This document shows, in pieces, positions 26,525 to 35,413 of a DNA stretch of 64,000 nucleotides. The position numbers and the translations under genes were made by a program. Origin of the DNA: Roseovarius sp. ZX-A-9 (GTDB lineage: Bacteria; Pseudomonadota; Alphaproteobacteria; Rhodobacterales; Rhodobacteraceae); NCBI RefSeq assembly GCF_028369135.1, contig NZ_JAPWHW010000002.1:62001-126000 (forward strand). The letters run 5' to 3'. The notes beneath the pieces are model-generated. The model made no database searches, had not been told where the DNA came from, and saw nothing but the letters and a program-made list of their open reading frames with translations. The first letter of the stretch is position 1, and each line of letters starts with the position of its first letter.

Positions 26525-29500
26525 CCGCCCAGCAACCCCCCCTTGCCGCCGGCGATCTGCGCCGCGCCGCACTGGCCGGTGTGTTCGATCCGCGCGCGCT
26601 GATTCCGCAGAACGCCGAGAATGCGGAGGAACGGCTGGCAGCCCTTGCAGCACTGGCGAACGAACGAGAGATGGACGGGCGCTGGTATTGGGCGCTGACG
26701 CCGGATGCCCGGCGCGCCGGGCTGGCGCTGTTGCCCACCGACGAGGCGGCCCGCACGGCAACCCTTGCCGCCGCCCCCCGGCTTGAGGGCGACGCGCTCG
26801 GTGCGGCTTTGCGCGCGGCCCTGTCGGCAAAACCCGGTGCGGACCTGCGCGCGCTGCTGCACCGTGGCAGCAACCACACGGGCGGCATCGCCCAGAAGAA
26901 GGGGCTTGATCCGAATACACTGGGACAGGCGCTCGAACTTCTGGAAGAGGCGGGCGTGCCCCTGCCCGCTTGGGCAGCCGACCCGGCGACGGTACGCGGA
27001 TTGCGCCGCGCTGTGGTGCTCGACCGGCGCGCGCGCGCCGCGCACCGGTTGCTGCCGACACCCTTTCGAGGCCGCGGGCGCGAACTCAAGGCCCTGATGA
27101 ACTATGTCCGCAATGGCGACGCCGTCGATCACGCCTCTCGACCGGTGATGGAGACGCTGAGAGCAGACCCGGAATCGGGCGATATCCGCGCGGTGGTCGT
27201 CTCGGGCATTGGTGGCACCGGAAAATCGGCCTTGATCGAGGCGCTGCGCCGCAAGGCCGAGCGCGCCAAGGACATGACATTTCTGGCCTTCGATCTGGAT
27301 CAGACATCGTTGCGCTCGGGCGAACGGGTGGCCCTGACGATGGAACTGTTGCGCCAGATCGGGCTCTTGCACCCCCAGCTGGACCACCCTCTTTCGGCGC
27401 TGCGCGGGATGCTGCGCGACATGCTGTCATCAGTCACGGATGACGGCGCGCTGCTGGAAATGGCCTCCTCCGCCGTCTATAGCGCGCTCTCCGAACTGGG
27501 CACGCATCTGGAAACCGCAGGGGTGAAATCCCACGGTTTCGCGCTGGTTTTCGACACGTTCGAGCAGGCATTGGTCGCCGGCGAAGCACGCGTACGGCTG
27601 ATCGCGGATTGGCTGATGTTGTTGCGCGATATCGCGGGTATCGAAAACCTCAGGGTCATCCTGTCGGGGCGCGAAGCAGACATGATCGTCGGCCGCGACT
27701 TCCCCGGCCTGACCATCGTCGCGCATATCGAACTGGGGGATCTGGGCACAAATTCGGGCCGGGCCAAGCTGCGCGACACGTTCCGCCGGTTCAAGATCGA
27801 TCACCTTGATCTGGTGCCTGACCTCATCGCCGCCTTCGGCTCCAACCCGCTGGTGATCGAGATCGTCGCCACGTTCTGCCGCAACCGCCCGCGCAGCGAG
27901 ATCGTGACACTGGCCGAGGATGGCGATGACGGGTTGCGCGCTGAACTGGGCACCGAAATGCGCCAGCGGATCCTTTACACGCGCATCCTGCACCGCATTG
28001 CCGACCCGGAATTGCGCCCGCTGGCCAGCCCCGGTCTGGTGCTACGCCGGATCACCCCTGAACTGATCGAAGAGGTGTTGGCCGGCCCATGCGGGCTGCC
28101 CCAACCGCTGCCGCCCGGTCAGGCTGATGCGCTCTATGAGGCCTTGGCGGGCCAGGTATGGCTGGTGCGCCCCGCCCTGTCCGGTGATGCGCTGGAGCAT
28201 GTCCCCGACCTGCGCCGGCTGATGCTGCCACAGATTCTGGCGCTACCGGCGGCAGAGGATGTCGCCCGCACCGCCGCCCGCTGGTACGAGGACGCGGCGG
28301 CGGGCCAGCCGGGGCCGGATATGTGGGAATCGCTCTACTACCGCTGCCTTGTCGACCCCGGCGCGCTGGACGGGCTTGCAACACCCGACCTTCTGGCCAT
28401 CGCCGACCATCTTGGCGCTGCGGCAGAGGACCTTGCACCCCATGTGCAGGCATTGCTGCGCGAAGCCTCGGGTTCGGTTCTGACACGCGCTGAAATCGAC
28501 ACGCTGACCGGTGAGGCCCGCAACCGCGCCACGCAAAAGCGCCGCGCTCAGCAAGTGTCCGAGGGGCTGGAGCAGACCGTCCTGAGCGAACTGGCCGAAG
28601 ATGCGCAAGCCATGACCGCGCCCGACAGCGCCGCCCGTTTCGCAAGCTACCTGTCGGATGATGGCGAACTTGCGCAATCGGAATTTGCCGCCGCTGCCTT
28701 CGACCGGCTTGCCGATGCCGCCCCGCATCTTGCCTGCGCGCTCTGGGCGCAAGTGGCGGCGCAGGCCCCAATCGAGAAACGGGATTTCAACCTTTCGCAT
28801 CCCGCATGGCTGGCCAGCATCGCCACTTTGATGCCGGACAAGCGTGGCGGGCTGGCCCGCGCGGCAAGGAACTGGGCCGAGACAGAAGGCAGAGACGGTG
28901 GGGCCGCGACACTGTTGGAGGCCCTTGACCGGAGCGCGGGACAGGACCGCGCCCGCGCGCGGCTCGCCATGATGACCATGGCCATCGCGTCAGCCCCACA
29001 CGCGCCTGCGGCTGCACTGGAACCAGCGCTGGGGCGCGAGGCTTTGCTACCGGCCACGACCGGCCAGATAGAAACCGCGCTCGACTGGCGTTACCAGATA
29101 CTGATGTCCCAGCGTCAGCGTCAGGGGAAACGCCAGCCGGGCCGTCTCGTACCACCCGACCTTTACGATTTTCCCGCAAACGAATTACCGATGCTGCATC
29201 CCGCCCTGCTCGACCCGGCGCTGCGCAAATGGATGATTTTCCCAGAGCCGACCAAGGGGCAACCGGGGCTCGAACAGGCGGGGCTAGAACGCTTCGGCAC
29301 GGCCCAAAATCTGAAACTGTCCGAAATCACCCGCGCCCTGACCGTGCTGGACCGCGTGCGGGTTCAATTGCCACTGGAGGATCTGCCACAGGCCGCGTTC
29401 GATGCGGTTGTTCCGGGCCGCCTGCCTGAATTCCACGCGCCTCTCCGCCTTTTGATGGACGGCACTGCCCCCGGCCCCGAACTGGCGCAGGCCGTCGCCA

Positions 29501-29733
29501 CAACGACCCGGCAGTTGCCTTGGTGGCCGAAAGACATCTCACCCGACCTGTTCGCACGCAAAACGCTCGGCCCGACCCTGATCGGCACGTTGATCGACCT
29601 GCTTGACCGCACCGGCCTGTTGCCAGAGCTGGCCCGCGAACTGGCAGCCATGAATGGCCCCGACAGCCGCGCGGCTCAGATTTCCGACCTGATCGACGCC
29701 TTCTGCTCGTTCCTAAGGGGCAGCAACGATTGA
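26515..29733 (+). CDS. STAND-type NTPase with large helical C-terminal region
   Basis: A 1072-aa protein. After a helical N-terminal region (1-180) comes a FRGRGREL motif that typically starts the AAA/STAND module. Walker A is GIGGTGKS (231-238) and Walker B is ALVFDTFE (D347), with a sensor-like VILSGRE after it. The remaining ~600 residues are mostly helical and Ala/Leu-rich, consistent with a sensor or scaffold of tandem helices, but no named repeat was identified. The start ATG at 26515 or 26521 overlaps the upstream gene; the second gives an ATGA junction. STAND NTPases usually detect a trigger and oligomerise. Here it probably controls the upstream proteases (inference). Confidence 0.85.
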   Translation: MEMTAQQPPLAAGDLRRAALAGVFDPRALIPQNAENAEERLAALAALANEREMDGRWYWALTPDARRAGLALLPTDEAARTATLAAAPRLEGDALGAALRAALSAKPGADLRALLHRGSNHTGGIAQKKGLDPNTLGQALELLEEAGVPLPAWAADPATVRGLRRAVVLDRRARAAHRLLPTPFRGRGRELKALMNYVRNGDAVDHASRPVMETLRADPESGDIRAVVVSGIGGTGKSALIEALRRKAERAKDMTFLAFDLDQTSLRSGERVALTMELLRQIGLLHPQLDHPLSALRGMLRDMLSSVTDDGALLEMASSAVYSALSELGTHLETAGVKSHGFALVFDTFEQALVAGEARVRLIADWLMLLRDIAGIENLRVILSGREADMIVGRDFPGLTIVAHIELGDLGTNSGRAKLRDTFRRFKIDHLDLVPDLIAAFGSNPLVIEIVATFCRNRPRSEIVTLAEDGDDGLRAELGTEMRQRILYTRILHRIADPELRPLASPGLVLRRITPELIEEVLAGPCGLPQPLPPGQADALYEALAGQVWLVRPALSGDALEHVPDLRRLMLPQILALPAAEDVARTAARWYEDAAAGQPGPDMWESLYYRCLVDPGALDGLATPDLLAIADHLGAAAEDLAPHVQALLREASGSVLTRAEIDTLTGEARNRATQKRRAQQVSEGLEQTVLSELAEDAQAMTAPDSAARFASYLSDDGELAQSEFAAAAFDRLADAAPHLACALWAQVAAQAPIEKRDFNLSHPAWLASIATLMPDKRGGLARAARNWAETEGRDGGAATLLEALDRSAGQDRARARLAMMTMAIASAPHAPAAALEPALGREALLPATTGQIETALDWRYQILMSQRQRQGKRQPGRLVPPDLYDFPANELPMLHPALLDPALRKWMIFPEPTKGQPGLEQAGLERFGTAQNLKLSEITRALTVLDRVRVQLPLEDLPQAAFDAVVPGRLPEFHAPLRLLMDGTAPGPELAQAVATTTRQLPWWPKDISPDLFARKTLGPTLIGTLIDLLDRTGLLPELARELAAMNGPDSRAAQISDLIDAFCSFLRGSND

Positions 29734-29760
29734 TCAGAAACCTCTGCCGTCATCCGGCGA

Positions 29761-31116
29761 TCATCCATAGACCAGTCGCGGCAACCATGTGATGATTTCG
29801 GGGAATACCATGCATAGCGCCAGCCCGATCAACTGGATCGCCAAAAACGGCAGCGCTGCCCGGAAGATATCACTCATCGGGATGGAATCCGGCGCGACCC
29901 CGCGCAGATAGAACAGCGCATAGCCGAAGGGTGGCGAAAGAAAGCTCATCTGCATGTTCACCAGGTAAAGCACCCCGAACCACAGCACCAGGTCATTGGG
30001 ATCGTCCAACCCGAATGCCTGCGCCCCCAACGCCTTGATGATCGGTACGAAGATCGGCACGGCAAGCAGCAGAATGCCCACCCAGTCGAGGAACATCCCG
30101 AGCACGATCAGCAGAACCTGCATCGTGATCAGGATACCCCACGCCCCCAGCCCGGTCGCGGCAAGGCTTTCCTGAACGAACTCCTGCCCCCCTTCCAGCA
30201 CGTAGAGACCGACGAAAATCGTCGCGCCGAACATGATCCAGATCACCATCGACGTGGCCTTGAGCGTCGTGATGCAGGCTTCGCGCACCGTCGGCCAGTT
30301 CAGCCTGCGGTGAATGGCGGCAACGATGAACGCCCCGAACGTGCCGATGCCTGCGGCCTCGACCGGCGTTGCGACCCCGCTGAAGATCACACCCAACACC
30401 ACGATGATCAGGATGATCGGCGCTGCCATCCGCCCGATAAGATGCAGCTTCTCGATATTGCTGACGCGGTCCTCAACCGGGATCGGCGGCCCGAGATCGG
30501 GATTGAAATGGCACCGCACCGTTACATAGAGAATGTAGAGACCCGATAGCAGAAGCCCCGGAATGACCGCCCCGATGAACAGCTCGCCCACCGATTGCTC
30601 GGCCACGACGGCGTAGATGATCGCGAGGATCGAGGGCGGGATCAGGATACCCAGCGTGCCGCCGGCCATGATCGCGCCCATGGCGATCTTCGCATCATAG
30701 CGCCGCTCCAACATTGCCGGCAGCGCGATGATCCCCATCGTCACCACCGCCGCACCGATCACACCGACCATCGCGGCAAGGATCGTCGACGCGATGATCG
30801 TTGCCGAAGCCAGCCCCCCTCTGAGACCGCCCAGCAGCTTGTAGATCACATCGAACATCTCGCTGATGAGTCCCGCGCGTTCCAGCATCGCCGCCATGAA
30901 AATGAATAGCGGGATGGCCGATAGCTGATAGTTGGTCATCATCGGAAAGATGCGGCTCGGCACGATGTTCAGGGTATTCGCGTCGCCAAGGATAAACAGG
31001 AAAACGCAGGCCAGCCCGCCAGTGACGAAGGCCAAGGGCATGCCCGCCATCAGCAGCACCACAAGGCTGCCGAACATCAGCAGCGTCAGAAGTTCGATTG
31101 AAATATCAATGCCCAT
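29761..31116 (-). CDS. dctM: TRAP transporter large permease (DctM)
   Basis: Large membrane subunit of a tripartite ATP-independent periplasmic transporter, 451 aa, with about 12 membrane helices and the conserved GGTLGILIPPS segment. The frame extends to 31236, but the ATG at 31116 (MGIDISIELLTLLMF) has a GGGGGT ribosome site and matches the family. It follows dctQ by 5 bp. The transporter takes up an organic acid using a sodium gradient; the substrate cannot be read. Confidence 0.93.
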   Translation of the reverse strand: MGIDISIELLTLLMFGSLVVLLMAGMPLAFVTGGLACVFLFILGDANTLNIVPSRIFPMMTNYQLSAIPLFIFMAAMLERAGLISEMFDVIYKLLGGLRGGLASATIIASTILAAMVGVIGAAVVTMGIIALPAMLERRYDAKIAMGAIMAGGTLGILIPPSILAIIYAVVAEQSVGELFIGAVIPGLLLSGLYILYVTVRCHFNPDLGPPIPVEDRVSNIEKLHLIGRMAAPIILIIVVLGVIFSGVATPVEAAGIGTFGAFIVAAIHRRLNWPTVREACITTLKATSMVIWIMFGATIFVGLYVLEGGQEFVQESLAATGLGAWGILITMQVLLIVLGMFLDWVGILLLAVPIFVPIIKALGAQAFGLDDPNDLVLWFGVLYLVNMQMSFLSPPFGYALFYLRGVAPDSIPMSDIFRAALPFLAIQLIGLALCMVFPEIITWLPRLVYG

Positions 31117-31121
31117 ATGCC

Positions 31122-32435
31122 TTACCCCCTGACCAGCGTGCGAATGTCTTTTCCGACTTTCGAGATGCCCTGCAACAGCAGCAGCACCCCCCCGACGACC
31201 ATCGCCCATTTCATCGGCCAGAGCGGCACTTCCCATTCGTTAAAGCTGATCTCGCCCCAGCGGATCGCCGGATCGGTGAACTGCCCAAGGTCGAAACGCG
31301 AAATCATCTCGGCTGTCGAAATCTGGCCGCGTGCCCAATCCGACAGCAGCCCGTTGCCCGAGGGCACGGCGAGCGCGTCCATGGCAAAGATCCAGGACGT
31401 CACCAACAGGGTTCCGGCAAAGATGAAGAAAAACACCGATGTCAGAACATCGGCGAGCGCCTTGCGGCGCGGTGACAGTGGCGCGTAAAAAATATCGACC
31501 CGCACATGGCTTTCGGTCAGCGTCGCATAGGCGCCCGCGATCAGGTATTGCATCCCGAACATCAGGTACATGCTTTCGTGGGCCCAGTTGGTCGGACTGT
31601 TGAATACATATCTCGCGATTACCTCATAGTAATAGACGAACACGGCAATCACGCACCAATAGGCAACGAACTCTCCGCAAAACAGCGACAGCCGGTCGAT
31701 GAAATTGTCCGCGCGATCTGCATCTTTTACCGGGGCTTCGGCCGCTTCCACCTGTGCGAGCGACGGATCAGGCTCTTCTTCCTCATCTTCATTTTCGTCG
31801 ATGCTCGCATTCGCCCGCCGCACCAGCATCGGCATGAGAAGGGCATCAATCGCGATCAGCCCCAGAAGCAGATAGAGCGCGTAGGCGCCGACACGGCTCC
31901 AGTATCCACGCGCCAATGCCGCTTCCTCGGCAAGCGGCTTCGCCTCCGCCAGAGTGGCTTGCGCCTCTTCCAGTTTCGCAGCGCCAGTGGTCAGAGCCTC
32001 CTGCGCCTTTGCCAGCTTCTTCTCGGCGCTGCGCCGTGCAAACGACCCTTCCTCGCTGGCGGCCACCGCCGCCTTCAGATCCGGCAGCCCGACACGCGCG
32101 GCTTCGATGCGCGGGCCCTCGCGATCAATGATACGTTGGGCCATGCTGGCGCGATTGGTGAAATTCGATACATCCGAGCGCGCATGATGTGCGGCGCTGT
32201 TGGCATAGAGGATAAAGATGAACACCGGGATAAAAACCAACCCCAGCAGGCTCTTCAGATAGAACCGGTGCAACCCGATGATGCCACCGGTGAACAGGAT
32301 CGTATATCCCAGCGGGATGGAAAACAGCCGCCGCTCTGGCAGGGGCCGGCGGGCGAGGTACATGGCGATGGCGGGAAAGACAATCAGCCCGACCCAATAG
32401 AGCCAATGGGGCAGCGTGAAACTGAGTCCAGGCAT
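31122..32435 (-). CDS. dctQ: TRAP transporter small permease (DctQ) with large N-terminal extension
   Basis: A 437-aa protein, more than twice the usual DctQ length of about 160-220 aa. Residues ~1-85 hold three hydrophobic segments with a TM2-like GYTILFTGGIIGLHRFYLK motif. Residues ~90-180 form an Ala/Glu/Lys-rich coiled coil, followed by another helix and an acidic linker (ENEDEEEEPDPS). The DctQ domain with the ARYVFNSPTNWAHE motif occupies the C-terminal ~180 residues. The ATG at 32435 fits the family; the frame begins farther upstream at 32495. It lies between dctP and dctM. The role of the extension is unknown. Confidence 0.88.
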   Translation of the reverse strand: MPGLSFTLPHWLYWVGLIVFPAIAMYLARRPLPERRLFSIPLGYTILFTGGIIGLHRFYLKSLLGLVFIPVFIFILYANSAAHHARSDVSNFTNRASMAQRIIDREGPRIEAARVGLPDLKAAVAASEEGSFARRSAEKKLAKAQEALTTGAAKLEEAQATLAEAKPLAEEAALARGYWSRVGAYALYLLLGLIAIDALLMPMLVRRANASIDENEDEEEEPDPSLAQVEAAEAPVKDADRADNFIDRLSLFCGEFVAYWCVIAVFVYYYEVIARYVFNSPTNWAHESMYLMFGMQYLIAGAYATLTESHVRVDIFYAPLSPRRKALADVLTSVFFFIFAGTLLVTSWIFAMDALAVPSGNGLLSDWARGQISTAEMISRFDLGQFTDPAIRWGEISFNEWEVPLWPMKWAMVVGGVLLLLQGISKVGKDIRTLVRG

Positions 32436-32468
32436 AGGACGATCCTGTTTTTTGGGAGAAAGCGACAA

Positions 32469-32498
32469 CCAGTGGCGACCCGACCGGGCCGCCACTGG
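32469..32498. terminator. Hairpin between dctP and dctQ
   Basis: CCAGTGGCG (32469-32477) pairs with CGCCACTGG (32490-32498), and an inner CCCG/CGGG can extend the fold. No U-tract follows. As in other transporter operons here, it separates the binding-protein gene from its permease genes and probably tunes their ratio. Confidence 0.5.
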
Positions 32499-32523
32499 CC
32501 AGAGATGTGGAACGGCGCGCGGC

Positions 32524-33621
32524 CTAGAGGTCGAGCGTGTGCCCCGCGACCTGTTCGGCCGTCACATAGCCGAGAGAGCCGGACATCATGTAGTCGAGCT
32601 GGATCTTGAAGATGCGCGCCGCGTTCTTGTCGCGGTTGGCATATTTGAACCAGATCGGCACGGCCACGTCGGTCATCAACTCCACGTCGTCTTGCGACAG
32701 CCGCGTCACTTCGGTGCCATCGGCCTCGAATTTGGCCCATGCCTCTAGGTCCGCAGCCTGGATCGCCGCGTGGTGCATGTCGGAATAGACATGCGTCTCC
32801 ATCTCGACGAACTGTTTCATCTCGGGCGAGAGCGCATCCCACGCCGCCTGCCCCACGGTGATGTCCATCAGGTCAACCGGTTGATAGAGCGACATGAAGC
32901 CCGGAGGGCCCATCGAGATGTATTTGGTCACCTGGCTGAAGCCGAGCGCGTAGTTCACCGCCGGACCGGTATAGTCGGCCACGTCGATGGTGCCTTTCTC
33001 CAGCGCCGGGAAAATCTCGGAGCCAGGCAGAACCGTGGTTTCCGCACCGATCTCGGTGAACACCTCGGCCACCATGCCGCCGGGCAGGCGCATCTTGCGG
33101 CCAACGAAATCGTCGATCGAACGGATCGGCACTTTCGAGTGAATGATGTTCGCCCCGTGCTGGACCGGGCCGACGAAATGCATACCCTGCGCGGCATAGA
33201 TCTCTCTCGCGATCTCAAGCCCGCCAAGGCTGTAAAAGAACACGTCCCATTCATGCGGGTTGCGCATGCCAAGCGGATAGCTGGTGAGGAATGTTGCGGC
33301 AGGAATGATCCCCTGAGCGTAGATCGTGAACGGATTCACCGCGTCCAGAACGCCGTTTTTCACAGCATCGTAAAGCTGAAAGTCACCAACCACGTCATTC
33401 GCACCGAACGGTTGGAACGCCAGCTCTCCGCCGGTCTTCTCCACGATGGTGCTGCACCAGTCCTTGAAGGTGGCGAGGCCGATCCCGCCGGGCCATGAGG
33501 TCTGGATTTTCCAGGTTGTCCCCTGACCCGCCGCCGTCGCAATATGCGGCGCGGCCAACCCGGCGGCGCCTGCACCTGCAAGCGTCCGAAGGACGTTTCT
33601 ACGGTTTGTATTTTGTTTCAT
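32524..33621 (-). CDS. dctP: TRAP transporter substrate-binding protein (DctP, Tat-exported)
   Basis: Periplasmic binding protein of the TRAP system, 365 aa. The signal peptide carries a twin-arginine motif (NRRNVLRTLAGAG), and the mature part starts near TTWKIQTSWPGG. The GRKMRLPGGMVAEVF segment contains the conserved arginine that usually binds a carboxylate. The ATG at 33621 has GGAGG upstream; the frame opens earlier but that part is not conserved-looking. It is the first gene of the leftward dctPQM operon. It resembles binders of 2-oxo or hydroxy acids, which remains tentative. Confidence 0.92.
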   Translation of the reverse strand: MKQNTNRRNVLRTLAGAGAAGLAAPHIATAAGQGTTWKIQTSWPGGIGLATFKDWCSTIVEKTGGELAFQPFGANDVVGDFQLYDAVKNGVLDAVNPFTIYAQGIIPAATFLTSYPLGMRNPHEWDVFFYSLGGLEIAREIYAAQGMHFVGPVQHGANIIHSKVPIRSIDDFVGRKMRLPGGMVAEVFTEIGAETTVLPGSEIFPALEKGTIDVADYTGPAVNYALGFSQVTKYISMGPPGFMSLYQPVDLMDITVGQAAWDALSPEMKQFVEMETHVYSDMHHAAIQAADLEAWAKFEADGTEVTRLSQDDVELMTDVAVPIWFKYANRDKNAARIFKIQLDYMMSGSLGYVTAEQVAGHTLDL

Positions 33622-33923
33622 GCTTTCCTCCACTGATCCTGCTGGGAGCGCAGGCTGTCGGTCAGCTTTCTGCATGGTCGCGCTTGGCAATACCGCAACA
33701 AAGATCTCATTTGCACGAGTATGGCGGAGCACTCCTCCATCCCCCGCCCGGCAAATCGATCATTCGTATAAAGCTGACAAGGTCCACCCTGCCTCGCCCG
33801 TCCATTAATGTCAGAATTTTTCGAGTTTGCAAGGATGTATTATATACCGGAATTTCCAGCCAAAATAAATACAGACATCTTTTATTGGGCCCAGAGAATA
33901 AACCGCTGGCCCGTCACGAAAAG

Positions 33924-33937
33924 TTGAAAACTTTCAA
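33924..33937. promoter_or_regulatory. FNR-like palindrome (weak)
   Basis: TTGAAAACTTTCAA fits the TTGA-N6-TCAA core of CRP/FNR-type sites and is fully palindromic apart from its two central bases. It lies between the formate dehydrogenase 3' end and dctP, about 300 bp from the dctP start. That is far for classical activation, so it may be coincidental. Confidence 0.25.
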
Positions 33938-33966
33938 TTTTTACAAACCGTCGCCAATTCAAATAA

Positions 33967-33987
33967 AGATCGGATTGGACCGGATCT
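33967..33987 (-). terminator. Candidate terminator of the formate dehydrogenase operon
   Basis: On the minus strand AGATC and GATCT frame a short stem and are followed by a T-rich stretch (TTTATTT), about 30 bp after the stop of the 43-aa gene. The stem is only 5 bp with partial inner pairing, so confidence is limited. Confidence 0.35.
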
Positions 33988-34014
33988 GTTTTCTCGAAAT
34001 AGTCAAATATCGCA

Positions 34015-34146
34015 TTAATCGTAAAGCCTGACATTGTCCGGCGATGTCGCGACGGCCTCTGCCGAAAAACCGCTCCGCATCAATATTTGGTTGGCGCCAA
34101 CCGTAATCACCACCAGAGCCACCAATGCTGCCAAAAACGCCTTCAT
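34015..34146 (-). CDS. Small single-pass membrane protein at the end of the fdh operon
   Basis: A 43-aa gene that starts one base after the stop of the cytochrome b subunit gene, with GGAAG upstream. The protein begins MKAFLAALVALVVITVGAN, a clear single membrane helix, followed by a short polar tail that ends near SPDNVRLYD. It could be a small accessory subunit or stabiliser of the formate dehydrogenase membrane subunit. I do not recognise a named family. Tight coupling and a sensible membrane protein sequence support a real gene. Confidence 0.7.
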   Translation of the reverse strand: MKAFLAALVALVVITVGANQILMRSGFSAEAVATSPDNVRLYD

Positions 34147-34147
34147 G

Positions 34148-35332
34148 CTACGCTTCCTTGCCCTGCCGAACTTCGGCTTCCTGTACCTCTTCGACCCAAA
34201 GGCTGTGGTGTTCGCGGGCCCATTGTTCCTCTACCTCTCCGCTGCCCATGGCATCAAACGCCCCCTCCATTCCGACTGAACCGATATAGATATGGGCAAA
34301 GATGATGGCCGTCAGGACAAGGCTGACAATGGCGTGCCACAGCTGCGCATATTGCATCTCTTCCTGTGGCGACAATGGATAGGGCAACGCATCTGCACCG
34401 AACCAGCCGGGCACGCCCAAATCGTTCAGCTTCGCGAAGGTCGCGCCGAACATGTTGAACTCGAACGGGAAGAGCAGCGAAATGCCCGAAGCCGAAATGG
34501 ACCCGCCCAGGATGATGACCGACCAGAAAATCATCTTTTGCCCGGCATTGAATTTCTTGGCCGCGGGGTGGCTCTTTCCGAAAATGCCGCCGCCCTTTGC
34601 CAACCACACCAGATCGGTCCGATCCGGCAGGTTATGCAGAACCCAGAAGACAAAGATGATGACCAACGCCACGATGAAGGCCCAGGAGATGTTGTTGTGC
34701 ACCCATTTGGTGCCGATCGCGACGGTCGAGAACGCCTCGTGCCCAAAGGTCGGTATCAACACCTTGCGACCGAACAAGGAGATCAGGCCAGTCACGCCAA
34801 GGATCAGGAACGAGCTCGCCAATAGCCAATGACCAAACCGTTCGACCGCGCTGAAACGGGTGATTGTGCGGCCGGTCTTCTCGCCCTCGATGCGGATACG
34901 CCCGCGGATCAGATAGAACAGCGCCAACAGCAGCAACGTGCCTCCCAGCAACCCTGCGCCGTATTTCAGCAGCGGCCCCTCCCGGAACTTCAGCCACCAC
35001 ATCCCGCCGTCCTGGATCAGGGTCGTCGCGGCCGGACCGCGCGATTGCGTCGCCACATCCGCAGAGCCGTAGCGCAGCGCGCGCCACAGGTCCGGGTCCG
35101 ACTGCCCGCCAAGCGTGCCAAGGGGCGCAGTGGCAGGTGCCGCGGCCGCCGGATCACCCGTTACAGAACTGCGGAACGTGTCGTCCACCTTCTGATTGGC
35201 CTGACGGCGCAGGATATCCTCCAGGGTCTGCGCCCCGCCGGTCTCGGCACGCGGCATGTCCACGCTCTCTTGGGCCAACGCCGGGGTCAGCGTGGCCCAA
35301 ATCAGTATCATAACGGCAAAGAGTCGAAACAT
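34148..35332 (-). CDS. Formate dehydrogenase cytochrome b subunit (gamma)
   Basis: Membrane subunit that takes electrons from the beta subunit to the quinone pool, 394 aa. A signal-like N-terminus (MFRLFAVMILIWATLTPALAQ) and a ~110-residue hydrophilic region precede the four-helix cytochrome b core. Candidate haem histidines lie in AVERFGHWLLA, KWVHNNISWA and YAQLWHAIVS. This is longer than E. coli FdnI (217 aa) because of the periplasmic extension, which is usual in this bacterial group. ATG at 35332 is preferred over a TTG at 35359. It is the third structural gene of the leftward operon. Confidence 0.92.
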   Translation of the reverse strand: MFRLFAVMILIWATLTPALAQESVDMPRAETGGAQTLEDILRRQANQKVDDTFRSSVTGDPAAAAPATAPLGTLGGQSDPDLWRALRYGSADVATQSRGPAATTLIQDGGMWWLKFREGPLLKYGAGLLGGTLLLLALFYLIRGRIRIEGEKTGRTITRFSAVERFGHWLLASSFLILGVTGLISLFGRKVLIPTFGHEAFSTVAIGTKWVHNNISWAFIVALVIIFVFWVLHNLPDRTDLVWLAKGGGIFGKSHPAAKKFNAGQKMIFWSVIILGGSISASGISLLFPFEFNMFGATFAKLNDLGVPGWFGADALPYPLSPQEEMQYAQLWHAIVSLVLTAIIFAHIYIGSVGMEGAFDAMGSGEVEEQWAREHHSLWVEEVQEAEVRQGKEA

Positions 35333-35413
35333 CCGTGCGATCCCTAACCAGTGTCGCAAACGAAGGGCGGCCCGTTGAGGGACCGCCCGTTCAGCGTAAC
35401 GCGGACGAGCGGA

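Larger units (their letters stand above)
33622..34014. other. AT-rich spacer between TRAP and formate dehydrogenase operons
   Basis: This 393-bp region contains no convincing gene. It should include the end of the formate dehydrogenase operon and the dctP promoter. Three elements are seen: a short hairpin at 33967-33987, a GGGCC/GGCCC hairpin around 33887-33912, and a palindrome TTGAAAACTTTCAA at 33924-33937. Confidence 0.5.

Noticed and set aside
21765..29733. Caspase-like (CHAT) or gasdermin components in the protease locus
   Set aside because: No caspase His/Cys dyad and no gasdermin-like membrane segment could be found; the proteases are serine- and metal-dependent.
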